NCBI GenBank assembly: GCA_948567375.1 | Contig: OX419759.1 | Span: 9,888,744 to 9,952,743, forward strand | Direction of reading: 5' to 3' | Source of the DNA: Lunularia cruciata | Taxonomy: Eukaryota; Streptophyta; Marchantiopsida; Lunulariales; Lunulariaceae | Length of the DNA stretch: 64,000 nt | Part shown: in pieces, positions 53,422-64,000 of the stretch | How the letters are laid out: the number at the start of each line of letters is the position of its first letter | How positions within the stretch are numbered: the stretch's first letter is position 1 | The notes under the pieces: model-generated | What the model saw: only the letters and a program-made list of their open reading frames with translations | Databases searched by the model: none | Told to the model about the DNA's origin: nothing | Made by a program: the position numbers and the translations under genes

Positions 53422-55127
53422 AATGGTGTAGGCCACCATAAGCCAAGGTAGAGAATCACCATCCTTTCCTACTTGTCTTCATAGGGCCTTCTTTATTTTA
53501 GACATGTGGATTCTTGTCGTGGCCCAAAATGGTTGTCTCCTTTGCTTTGTGAGCACAAGCCGCTTTGTTGTTCCTGTCCTCCTTCTTATTATTTGTGGGG
53601 GGTGTGGCATTAGTAATGACATCACCTCCATCCACCTGTTCTTCACATTATGGGGATAACAAGGTTTGTCTTGTGAGTTTTTTTGACTTTGGTGGGATTT
53701 CCCTACCTTGTTGTCATTAGTGCCCTTGATGACATCTACCACTGGGCAATTTTATTTCAACCTTTGTTTTGTTTTTTAGCATGAAGCTTCCTCCTCATTA
53801 GGGACCAAAGTGAAGAGTAGAGGTGCAATTAGGAGGACGGATTCCACAATTTGCTTCTTCCCTTTGTTTGTTGGATGTATTTCATTTTTGTTAAGCAAGG
53901 GTGATGATTATGCCTCGTCACTTGGTCCTACTTTGTTTTTTTCCACTATAGGAGATGGAATTTGCATGAAGGACTCCTCACTCCTCAACTTTGTGCTTTG
54001 AGTAGATTTGACAACTATTTTTGGGCTGCCTCTTGTCCTTGAAATGGACATCTCTTGAGTTGACTTGTATGATGTGGTTTTACTCATGCTATCCTTCAAT
54101 AAAGATTCCATCTCCTAGGGTCATTTTTGTTTCTTGGAAGCTTGAACTTTTGCACGGGTCACCAAAGTCTTTTATCAAATTGTAATAGAGTTGTATGTCT
54201 CTATCACTTGCACAAACTTCTTGGTTTTGGCATATTCTTCATTCACCTCATGTATTCAGTATCTCCTTTGGCAAGTCGGGGTCTTTGCTAAAGTAAGCTA
54301 GATGATGCAAGTAGGATTAAAAACTTTTTCTTTCTCCTTGTCTGCCAATAGGTTCATACCCATGTAGAAATGAATGATGAAGGAGACAATAATAGTAGTA
54401 GAACCTTCCATTGTGTCCTCCAAGAGCTCAATGACTTGCTCACAAACCATCCTAGTCCAACTAACCAGCTTTTGCTTGTGTACAAGAGGGAAGAAGATAG
54501 CTTGGTTTTGATTGATGTAGTTTGTGTATTTCAAACAAAACAACCATATTATCTTTTTGCTGATTGTGTGTCAGGTGGGGTCGTTCATATCTTTGATTTT
54601 ATACCCATTTGTGGATTTCCCCCAACAAATGAGTCATTGACTCTCTACTTTAATCATTTGCTGGGTTGGCCATGCCGGGTATCAATATGAATTTCCCCAA
54701 ATGAAGAGCAATTTATACCTAACACCCACTGCTAGTGATCCTCTATCCACATCGTGCGACATCCTCATAAGGACTTACCACTCATATCTCAATGTTGTCA
54801 TAAATTTTCTGCAACATGGCCCCATCCACAAGACCCCAATTCCATAGCAAGAAGTCCATTTTCCTTTCTTGATGTAGTCAATTGGGCAGTATAATCCACA
54901 CTCAGAAATCTCAAGAGGTTGCTCAAGATTTCTACCACCTTGTCTCTTTTCACTTTGATTCCCCTCTTAGGAGTTTGTCCCATCATGATTGAATATTTGA
55001 TTTTGCACGATAATGGGATTTCCACTCCACTTCACAATTTTGCATCTTGAGCTCCCAACAATGTCTACAAAATTTGGCAGTTTGCACTAGAAAGTGCTTG
55101 CGCAACACAACAAGACATGGCAATCAT
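53422..55127 (-). pseudogene. E1 N-terminal and central region
   Basis: A minus-strand protein of several hundred residues, with few stops for its length. ATG at 55127 (MIAMSCCVAQAL) lies about 70 bp after a TATA box. Frames then include SECGLYCPIDYIKKGKWTS, FFPLVHKQKLVSWTRMVCEQVIELLEDTM (54298-54543, in parts), SFIIHFYMGMNLLADKEKE, then Lys/Ser-rich hinge sequence (53908-54111) and KGTNDNKVGKSHQSQKN (53479-53742). The SW...FYMG..LL block resembles E2 NW...FYFGLDLL, linking E1 to the E family. A5 interrupts it at 53422; the coiled coil follows at 43572. Function unknown. Confidence 0.6.
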
Positions 55128-55193
55128 GGAGAGAGAAATGCAAGAAGTGGAAAAGTGAAAATGTAAAAAGTTTTGCCTTGCGGGGTGGAGTTG

Positions 55194-55206
55194 GCCTTTT
55201 TATAAC
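55194..55206 (-). promoter_or_regulatory. TATA box upstream of E1
   Basis: Minus strand GGGTTATAAAAAGGCC, a strong plant-type TATA box, about 70 bp upstream of the proposed E1 ATG with a pyrimidine-rich stretch in between (likely leader). Confidence 0.6.
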
Positions 55207-56635
55207 CCCGATGGGGTGGGTTTTGTGCTTCTTCCATTGCGACGGTTGGTGAAGTATCGTGATCATACGTTGCACCCATGAGACCGATGGTTCTTTGGTG
55301 GTGGTGTCTTTTGGCATGATCTTGAAATGGTGGTGGACATTGGTAGAGTTTTATATCTATCAGAAAATCTTTGCGGCCCCATCGTCCCATAGAATCTTAT
55401 GAAGTAGGGGTTTCCTTGTAATGGAGTGGTTCATTTTGTTAGATAAGCCCCTACATAAGCCCGATGGAAAAGAAACAAAATGTGTTCTAGGAAATGAGTC
55501 AGGTCTCATTCTCGTCCGGGAACTATGGTGCACATTTCATGTAGACATCATGCACCTCCATATCACAAGGTTATGACTTTAGACAAATCTGTACTTCTTG
55601 CAAATGACACTTCTTGAAGTCTGATTTGGACTATTAACGTGAAGAAAAACAGAAAAGACCGGAGCTCTTGAGGACATGACAATCTCGTTTGGAAAATGTT
55701 CAAAAGATAGTCTGAACCGATTCCATATTTGAGACTTTTACAAAAAGCCTAGCGACCCCCTCCACAACAAGACTAACGTCCCTTGAAGCCTTGACGGGCC
55801 CTTCAATCCTACGTGATAACAGGGGGTTTCAAATTTAGGATTTTTTAATTTTTTTATAGATACCCATCAAATTTTTTATGGGTATTTATAATTTTTTATG
55901 GGTATTTATAATTTTTTGTGTATAATTTTTAAAAATGATTAAAAATATATAGCTAGAGCATCCCTAAATATTTTACTTTTTCATGAGATCTTTCTTTGCC
56001 AGCAATTCGCGTTTCTACGCACGACGCTAAATTAGAAAACTCGACGGCGGAAGAAAGCGGGTCACCTACAACCACCAACGGAGCTCATGAGGGAAGACGC
56101 CGATCGTTGCCGTGCGACTGCATCAGTAGGCATATTTCGCACGATACCAAAGTGGATTTTTTCTTGCGTGTGATCATAAGTTTCTAGTACACGACGGTGC
56201 GTAGTATTGCACAACTCGATTGACGCTAGCCGAAGTATAATTGATGACATCCACATTCTCTAACGTTAAAGTACCCATACTATTCTTCGCTGAAAGGATA
56301 CCATGATTGATTTATTCAGTAGATTTACTACTGAGTTGTAGAACATCTAAGTCTCACCTCTACGCATATATATCATCTCATATGACTTCTGTGGAAGAAG
56401 ATATTCCTCACAAGTAAATGGAAAGGGATAAATCACGAAACTTCGCAAGAGATTTTGGTTCCTACCAACAGCCTCGGCAAGTCTCAACGACGCTGAGGAG
56501 GGAGGGAAAGAAAGACAAAGTGACGGTCTAAACACACATCTCCAGATATATATCGCAACACTAGGGGTTCTCGATTACGCCTGTACGGAATTCCCGAGCG
56601 ATCCCGTCAAACGATTTAGGAGTCTTCCCATCAGA
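55207..56635. other. E1 upstream region passing into CpG-rich unassigned DNA
   Basis: 55207-55780 may be E1 promoter or LTR-like sequence. From about 55800 AT-rich short direct repeats occur ('ttttttatgggtatttataat' twice in pieces at 55874-55915), then CpG-rich sequence from 55995. No gene recognised; short frames on both strands lack domains. Confidence 0.4.
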
Positions 56636-56722
56636 GGGAAGGGCGACCGCGTAGAAAACAAGAAGGATGGGAAGACCCTATCAAGCCGTACAAGGTGACA
56701 CAAAATAGGTAAAATGGGGTTA
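56636..56722 (-). mobile_element. CGCGGTCGC short retroposon, copy 2 (87 bp)
   Basis: Plus-strand GGGCGACCGCGTAG, GGATGGGAAGACCC, CAAGCCGTACAAGG, then GGTAAAATGGGG. Flanked by the 13-bp direct repeat TCTTCCCATCAGA (56623-56635, 56723-56735). The repeat partly resembles an internal word of the element itself, so this duplication is a little less certain than at copies 1, 4 and 5. Confidence 0.72.
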
Positions 56723-56735
56723 TCTTCCCATCAGA

Positions 56736-57440
56736 TATAGTGGGTTCATCCGAAGCGACGAATAAAAATTTTGAGACTTAATTAACTTCCATGAAATGTC
56801 GCGTTCCTGCATTAAAATGCTTTCTTTCTCGATTTCTCCCAAATCTCCGCAATCTCTCTACGACTTCATTCATTTTAGTGCGTACAGTTTCTTCAAGTTT
56901 TCCGGTAACCTTTTACCGAATGATTTCACTTCCGTAACAATTAAAAAAAAAATATACAACTGAAACCCTCTGTGGCGGTACAGTACGCCAAGAGAGAGTG
57001 GAGGCGTTGCAGCCCAAGGTTGTTGCCGCCCGAGGGGATAAAATAATCTGGTAACTGGTATCTATGTTGTCCCAGGCATGCGTCCTTATAGGCTTAACGA
57101 CGTTACATGTCATCGGCATGATGGCAATCGCCCTCCGCAGGCGTCATCCGTGCGCCATCTGGATTTCGAACACGTCTGTGGAGGTAAGGTAAGTCGTCCC
57201 ACCGTGCGCTTGGCCATGACTCTCTTCGGGTTGCGGGGGGCCCAAGAAGGACTGAAGTCCCAGCATCCCAGGTCGGGTAACTCGGACCTGGCTGCGAATG
57301 TAGCAAGTCATACGAACATCACCCATAAAAGTTGCAGTACAGCCACGGCAGAGGCAACGGAGATTTCCATTAGAGAGTTCATAAAATTTGTACTCTTCGT
57401 TTGAATCTATGAGCTCATGGAGCAATCGACAAGCTACCGG
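56736..57440. other. CpG-rich segment without a recognised gene
   Basis: 57060-57310 is the most GC- and CpG-rich stretch of the window and is open on both strands (57078-57404 plus, 57144-57461 minus). Neither translation shows a known domain, and the two overlap, so at most one could be real. Possibly a first exon or promoter of a host gene; not supportable from sequence alone. Confidence 0.35.
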
Positions 57441-57534
57441 GGCGACCGCGTAGGATAACAAGAAGGATGGGACACCCCATCAAGCCCGTACAAGGAAAAG
57501 ACATAGGAGGTAAAATAAGACTAAGCCTCAATAG
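57441..57534 (-). mobile_element. CGCGGTCGC short retroposon, copy 3 (about 94 bp)
   Basis: Plus-strand GGCGACCGCGTAGG, AACAAGAAGGATGGGA, CCCCATCAAGCC, GGTAAAAT, CTAAGCCTCAATAG. Flanking bases TACCGG and TATCGG may be remnants of a short duplication, but no convincing long one is visible. Confidence 0.68.
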
Positions 57535-57993
57535 TATCGGTATAACAGTCAGTAGGGTTGTGAGCTGCATTCCTTGACGTTTATCACGTTAAAATTGAAA
57601 TCACGAAAAATAGAAATAAAAATTTGCACTTCCTCATGTTTGCACCGGCAACAATTCTGCGATTACGAGACATGCATAAGCCCACTAGTTGGGTGCCCAT
57701 GGAATGCATGTATCAGTGACGAAATTAATTCATAAGCTCGTTATGTGCCACCATTGCGCATGTATAGTAATGGATTTGCTTAAAAGTTTTGGGGAACGTG
57801 AAGAGCAAGTTGACTAGTTAAATGTATCTGATATCCTGTTAAAATTTTACTAATTTCAATGGATTGGTAGATGTTTACTTATATGTTCACTCCTCGCCAG
57901 GTTTCGTCTTCAGTTTCTGTTCACCAGGTAGGTGGGTACCCATGCTATGCATATAATGACATGCTTATTTCAAAGTTAAGTTTGGTGTCCTTG

Positions 57994-57994
<1 letters not shown>

Positions 57995-58039
<45 letters not shown>
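57995..58039. repeat. (TA)n microsatellite
   Basis: About 22 uninterrupted TA units. It makes an Ile-Tyr string in a plus-strand 88-codon frame (57871-58137), which is not evidence for a gene. Confidence 0.95.
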
Positions 58040-58042
<3 letters not shown>

Positions 58043-58207
58043 GATACAAATATATGAGTCTTGAAGAGAAGTTTATGCAAGAGATTTTATTCTTCACTCT
58101 ATACATTCATATCTTTTCTGTTATTTTCGAACTCTAGCATTCAGGTACGTTTACATACGTCCCCTACACTACCATGCTCGTCCCTCTACCTCATCTTTGC
58201 TGATACT

Positions 58208-58303
58208 AAAAGAAAACCGACCTCATAGAACACAAGGAGGATGGGAAGACCCCCATCAAGCCGTACAAGGGAGAGACAAAAGAGGTAGAATGGAACTAGG
58301 CTC
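58208..58303 (-). mobile_element. CGCGGTCGC short retroposon, copy 4 (96 bp)
   Basis: Flanked by CATCTTTGCTGATACT (58192-58207) and CATCTTTGCTATACT (58304-58318), a 15-16 bp duplication with one indel. The CGCGGTCGC end has decayed: plus strand reads ACCGACCTCATAG for GGCGACCGCGTAG, with A-rich bases before it (T-rich on the sense strand). The rest (GGATGGGAAGACCCC, CAAGCCGTACAAGGGAGAGA) is well kept. Confidence 0.78.
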
Positions 58304-58319
58304 CATCTTTGCTATACTT

Positions 58320-61300
58320 TCAATTGGACAAGCATTTCAGGTTCCATTCTTGTCGATTCCAGTACCCTGTGAATTTGTACGCATAACCTTCTACCTACTC
58401 CTACTCCTTATAGAAGTAATATATCATAATGACACGACCATTTATGATAATAACTGTTAGGTGCGAGGATAAGTATACTCAAGAAGAAGAGGAACAAGCG
58501 TGTTACAAGGTGTAAAAGGTCTAACAATCTAATACTGACAAGTTTAAGATTGTCAATCAAGTATGTGTCTTGTGGTATCTCTTGTACTCGTAAGCAACTA
58601 CAGGGATGTGCAAAATCCACAACTTTGACTACATCGTAAAAGGAACTCAATTCAAAGGAATTCAAAATGCAAGAAGTTAAAAGAATGGGTACTTTCTAAC
58701 CTGCCCAGGTGCAATTTACATTATTTATATTTGTACTTTCGCAGCTTAGAAAGTATTTACTCTTTAGGTTGAGCCCCCCAAATCCCGGTTCTGTATCCTT
58801 GATGACCGGCTCTACCTGGTGATAAATGGGAACAAACTATGTTGCATTTACGCCTCTACTGATCAACACAAGGACATGCCCCTTCTCTCGACATCGCACG
58901 CTCGTCGTAGAGTTCAATGCGGTTATGATTTTGGCTTGTGGGGCTGTTCCAACCACATAATGTACGTGAAGGTGTCATACGTAGTATCTCGTACTTTTAT
59001 TCTCTTCATGTAAATCGATCCAGAACAAGTTAAGTTCCATTTCTAAATTTGCTTCGCTTATTTCTTGCCCATTCTGGTATAAAAGATGAATTCGACACAT
59101 CTAGATGAACCTGTCCGGAATTATACTAGAAAATCATGGCTGATATATATATACACGAGAACGGAAGCCGTTCTGATATATGTACATATTGACTACCTTA
59201 TTTCTGTATAATTTCTTTATTTACTTAATGTTTTCTTCCTGAAAAATAATATAAATATAAATATAAATAGGGCAGTTATACATTTAATCAAATGCTGCCG
59301 TGCAAGAATCAGTCAAGAACGAACGGTAGACCAGCTTGAATTCACACCAATTTGAAAAGTTATACGACAAGTGCAATGTTTTACTACGAGTGGGTCTCCG
59401 GTTTACAATGTTTCGGACAACTGTGAATAATTATCTGTTAAATGCGTCTGAAAATATAGCCAAGAATCATGAAAGAAAAGTGAATCTAGACACAGTTCAG
59501 TCAACTTTAAGAGATGATTCATAGGTGTCTCGCTCTCATAGACAAAAGCTCATTTCCTTCTGAATGCATGAGCTTAGATAACGGAGCAAATCCTGCATCC
59601 CATGCAGACAAAGCTGGATATGAGATTTATGCAAATAGAGAAATTGTTATACGCAGCGTTAAGTTCATGCCTTCTTGTGACCACAAGGAAATGGAATAGG
59701 CATGAGCACACTAAGCTGATGCATGCATAGAATTGTCAAAGTGTTCAAAGTATATATAGGGATGTTTTGTTGTTAAAAGAATATGTGACCAAAACTAGGA
59801 CCAGTTTATGTTCTTCTCTGTGAAAGATGCCAGCCCTTCTAACATTCAAGAGTTGGAAATACATTCTCGTAGCGTTTAAGGAGGAAACAAAACATCTTTT
59901 TCGTATTTTTGAGCATAAATGTATGTATAAAAAGCGTAATTTTTTATCACACTATAAGCATACGTCGGTACGGGAATTGTATTTCTTTTTCTTGTTTGTT
60001 AAACCTCTGATGTGCCATTCATTCCAGTTCTGCTAAATCAATTTCCACTTTGTCCATGGATATAAAGTAATACAGCCACCTATGATTAATCCCATGTGGA
60101 TAGACCACAACAAGATCAGTTGTGCAAAACAAACATGTTAAAATCTGCTAATATTTTGGCATATATGAATTTACTTATTAATTTTATAAAAATACATTGA
60201 ATACATTCGTTGACAAAGGGTGCGAATGGAAAGAGCAAATACTCAAAATAAGAAATACTGCAGGCATGTAGCATCGGGCAAATTAAAAGCAGACATAACA
60301 TGGACCAGAAGTCATAACCATGAACTTTTTGCACTGGTCAAACAGAAAAGTATAAGTAGCATTTTCATCGCATATGCTATCCGGTGTATCTGGAGCAATG
60401 TAAATTTAAGAATTGCAATTGACCAGAAGATAAAGTCAAAAGGGGAGAATAAAAGAAACAGTAGTTTCATGAGGAAACAAAAACATTCTACAAACGCGTA
60501 GTACACACTGTTGATGGCTCCATGGACCACCAGATTTTCAAGTAGGTTATGAGAAAGTTTGAAAAAGCTGGAACCTTCCACAATTAAAGGGATCTGTTGC
60601 CATAAAGGCCTGGGGGCCAAAAGCTCTAGACATGCATAACTGCCTCTGTGCATGGGTGTAAATTTTAAGGTTCTATGAGTATCCAACTATGGCAGGCCCT
60701 GTATCTGTCAAACGTAAGAATAAAAGCAGAACACTGAACAGAATAATAGCTAGAATCCTATGACTAAGTTAGCGAAATTGAAAGGGTATCATATGTGTAC
60801 TGCAGGGCTGTTGATGAGGTGTAACGAACAGAAAGCCATAGGAAATAACATGCAAAACAAGATACCAAGATAAAAATTTATGCGAACCGAATGCATAAAT
60901 CGTTATCAATCACGAAGAAATGAGTTTTTGCTCTCTCGTCTTGTACACTTTAAGGATAAGTGACATGCACAGGTATACTCCCATAACTTTCATTTCCATC
61001 ACAAACATCACATGTAGGTTAATGTTCTCCGTTCAATCTGAGATCATACAAACAAAGTTACATGGACGTACAAACAAGATAAAAACAGTTCTTAGAAATT
61101 AGAAAAAGAGTAAGTAGAGTTTTCTAGAAAATAAGTTCATCCTAACAACCTCAGCTTCGAACAAACATGGGATTACAAGTCACACGAGATATGGATATTT
61201 GAAATAAAGAAAGGAGTAGATATTAGTGACCTCAGGTTCAAAATTGTATATATCCTACGTTGGGAGTAGAGTTTTAGATACTTGTATAGTCGGAATGTTA

Positions 61301-62950
61301 TTACTCGTGTCTTTGCTTTAGAAAAAAATAGGCCAATTTGATAGATCAAAAAACAAAGTCCTACAGTAATACATGCCGCGAGGAATACAACAGTCCATTA
61401 TTTATCGCAAGTCCACCTAGCTAATAAGAATGAGATATTTGGCCCTCTTGAGGTGAACTGCGTATATTACGAGACTGCATTGACGGTTTTATGGGTATTT
61501 GTAACGATTCCATACAATAGGGTTTCAATTTAGTTCAATTCACTATGGACAAAAGCATTTGCCTTCCTAAACTTGTTTATGGAGTCCTATACCTGTAAAT
61601 AGTGAGAGCATTCATGTTTATATATTACATCTATAATGATTTCAGGAATTCTGCATCCGAGTAAAGCCCCAAGAGTTCACTTTACAACTGAGGAGACACT
61701 TATGAAATCTCATATGTTACTTCCATACTTCAATTATGCAATTTTTACGGGACTCTTATAAGTATATATTAAATATAATTAAAAAAGTGACGCGTGTTTC
61801 TACTTCACCTGTGTTATCCTACCAATAATCAGCATGATTGAATCTCTTGGGGGTTCTACAGCGTTCATCGAAATCTCCCAGCAAAAATGACATTAAAACT
61901 GCCGTAAAGGAACTGGGAGACAACAAGGTGAACACGAAAATCTATGCATCTATAAAAATCTATAAATTCTCACTCCATGCAAACTCGCAACAACAACCTT
62001 CTGTTATTCTTTACTCCTTTCTTGGTTCAAATTTTGATGACGGCTGGCTGTGGGACCCCAACAGGTTCACGCTACTTGTTGGTAGGTAACGGGGTGAAGT
62101 ATGAACACCTAAAAAGTACAAATATCAGTTCCCTTAAAAAACCTAATGTTACATAAACGTCCGTAAATATTAATAGGTAATTATTAGAGATGATCGCAAA
62201 TTTTGATGATTTTCGGGCCTGATGCTGCATGGAGATTTTTAAATCTTTCAAGGGTTACTATTGGAGAAAGATATTAAATTTCAGGAGATCTTTGACAACC
62301 AGGTATAAAATTAGGGAATCTTTTTCCAATATTCGCTCCAAGATTAACTAGTTAATCCATAAATTAATAATGGTGAATAAATTTTATTAATGAATTTTAA
62401 CAATTATCTCACTCTACTTATTCATACATCCCACAGCATTTTACAATATTTACGCTATACCCGTAATAAGTACTGGTGAATTCCCTACTCAACTATATGC
62501 AACTCCCCGTATGCAAACTCAAAAATTTTTACCCCCCCTTTATCAAAAGCTCATCATCAACTCTAGGATATAATCATTTACAAAATCCCCATTTCTTTGC
62601 GAAATCATTTTATATTATTAGCAATCATTTCATAGCAAACGTTTTGCATATTTTAAGTTATCTACAAATAATCCATGAGCATCCAATGCCGCATCTATGC
62701 TGATTACACACAAACCATCTTCCGCGTGTGATGGTATAGTACAGTACATAGAGGGGAGCACGCATAGATGAACGGGAGAATCCTCATAATTAGAGTTGTT
62801 ATGGATCTAACTATAATGCCACTCACACACTGCTGGCGCTCAAGGAATTAGAGGTCTGATCGTACTTTAGCATTCGATTATGTCGTTCAATGCTACCATA
62901 TTGCTGAACATGTGATGAAAGTATCCCATGAAAGATCTTAAGCTCGATTT
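58320..62950. other. Unassigned DNA, CpG-normal
   Basis: Numerous short frames, none longer than 124 codons and none with a domain I recognise. Small simple repeats only (for example 'aataaatataaatataa' near 59248). No LTR, rRNA or tRNA gene seen. Host intergenic or intronic sequence is the plainest reading. Confidence 0.45.
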
Positions 62951-62953
62951 CTA

Positions 62954-62983
62954 CCCATACTTCGTTTTTTCTACGCGGTCGCC
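62954..62983 (+). mobile_element. CGCGGTCGC short retroposon, copy 6 (about 30 bp)
   Basis: CCCATACTTCG, TTTTTTCTACGCGGTCGCC, the same end segment as copy 5 in the same length class. No clear target duplication. Short, but the 13-base CTACGCGGTCGCC word in an otherwise AT-biased window is unlikely by chance. Confidence 0.55.
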
Positions 62984-64000
62984 TAATTACCTGACCTCGT
63001 CCTAGGGAACTCCTTCAAACTTCCTGTGTTGACAATTTACTGAATAAAATCGAACCCCTGAGATTCTTAGTCGACAATTTCCATGAGTTGGATTGTAACA
63101 TATTCTGCGTTAAGGGGTATTGGTTAGTAAGTTGAAGCTTCGGTCGGTGCTGTGATCACTACTGGTAGTCGATTATAGCAGCTGAGATTACCGGGCTGTT
63201 TAGCCTGCTGAAAATGAAATCGAGTTGTGTGCTCAAGGAAGTCGGAAATCGCAGCGAACATAGTAGGCTTATAGTACACTGGCTGAGTGATATTCTGCTT
63301 CGGTTACAATTTGACAACTATTGTAGTCCATACTTTCGGTATCTAGTAACGGATGTAGGACTGTTTGTAACGTTGCCACAGACTTCGGTCCAACGAGAAT
63401 GAGTAATATCTTTTCGTGGCTGCTCGTGTCCGTGTTGTAATCAGATTTATTGTCAGCATCGTTTCGTACCTTCTGGCTCCTGCTACGTTCAGAGAGGTTC
63501 TCTTCCTCATAATATATTTTGACTCAAAATTGAGCTGATCACATTTTGTGCATGTAACGTTAGGGATTGCGGGTTGCATACAGTACGTCGAGCCTTCACC
63601 GGTAGATTGTCGGTTGTCATTGAGTGGAAGGTTTGCTCGAGAGTTAGTGTTGAATGTTTAAGTGAATGAAAGCAAATCGTGTTTATCTTTGACCTTTCAC
63701 CCATTAGGGCCTGATTCGTCCAGCTCCTTTGAAATGAGCAAAGAAAGTAAAAATCCAGTCTCCTCCAAGGGAATAGCGTTCAGAGATTTAGAGACATAAG
63801 TACAGTCAATTCTGCTCAGCGTTTCTTATTACATTGTTGTTATCGTTTTCCATACGATCCAATTTGCAGGGCATGTTTTGCATCATCCTTATTTTGTGCG
63901 AGAGCGGATCCGCGTTTGTTGTCGGGAATGATGAAGACGTTTCATTTTATACAAACGTCTCGTCAGCTCCCTCTCCTTTCAACTTTGAAAACTCCACAAA
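62984..64000. other. Unassigned DNA to window end
   Basis: CpG present at normal levels. Frames of 60-78 codons on both strands, without recognised domains. I see no feature I can support. Confidence 0.45.

Noticed and set aside
54370-54690. 106-codon plus-strand ORF
   Set aside because: It lies opposite the better supported minus-strand E1 reading, which continues on both sides with similar architecture.
57871-58137. 88-codon ORF with an Ile-Tyr run
   Set aside because: The run is the translation of a (TA)n microsatellite; there is no other support.
60312-60686. 124-codon minus-strand ORF as a host gene
   Set aside because: No domain, no supporting start context, and frames of this size are expected by chance in AT-biased DNA of this length.
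62954-62983. Target duplication around retroposon copy 6
   Set aside because: No convincing direct repeat of eight or more bases was found on the two sides.

Overview
This is nuclear DNA of a land plant with a large, repeat-rich genome. A gymnosperm or fern-like genome would fit, but the sequence does not fix the species. I see no intact host protein-coding gene and no prokaryotic features. Bases 1 to about 55.6 kb are almost entirely broken LTR retrotransposons, mostly Ty3/gypsy, poor in CpG and full of stop codons and frameshifts. From about 55.8 kb to the end the sequence changes character: CpG is common, large elements are absent, and only short insertions, microsatellites and unassigned sequence are visible.

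Families (my labels). A is a chromodomain Ty3/gypsy element (chromovirus) with 412-501 bp LTRs (TGTAACAATATGG...TTTACA) and a tRNA-iMet-type primer site. B is a Tat/Athila-like Ty3/gypsy element with about 690 bp LTRs and a primer site matching tRNA-Glu. C is an LTR element seen only as LTR and leader fragments. D is a Ty3/gypsy element whose pol ends in a degenerate PHD finger. G is known only from a Gag-like stretch. E is a family coding for a globular region plus a long coiled coil, without any visible pol gene.

Layout. 1-1665: A1 (minus). 1666-4035: pyrimidine-rich block with three nested tandem repeats (195, 119 and 39 bp). 4803-5209 and 9598-9822: G gag, split by A2 (5210-9597, complete with LTRs and TSD) and followed by A3 (9823-about 12205). 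12206-20572: C leader, split by a B array (12680-20399) with TSD AGAGT. 23881-39244: element D, interrupted by a B3-A6 chimera (27993-34507) and by a tiny retroposon. 39800-41371: E3. 42740-55127: pseudogene E1 (minus), split by A5 (43573-53421), which itself contains E2 (46843-50639) and a solo LTR (52279-52690). The nesting gives relative ages: E1 before A5 before E2 and the solo LTR; G before A2 and A3; C before the B array; D before B3/A6.

Most unusual items: (1) a short repeat family ending in CTACGCGGTCGCC, six copies with 11-16 bp target duplications at four of them, graded truncation at one end and a T-rich other end, which looks like a SINE-type retroposon; (2) the E family, where two units of very different size share TG...CA termini and where a coiled-coil ORF lies upstream of a TATA-like box inside the unit; (3) a PHD finger at the C-terminus of D, alongside chromodomains in A; (4) a 340 bp inverted duplication in A2; (5) U3 and linker repeats that vary in copy number among A copies.
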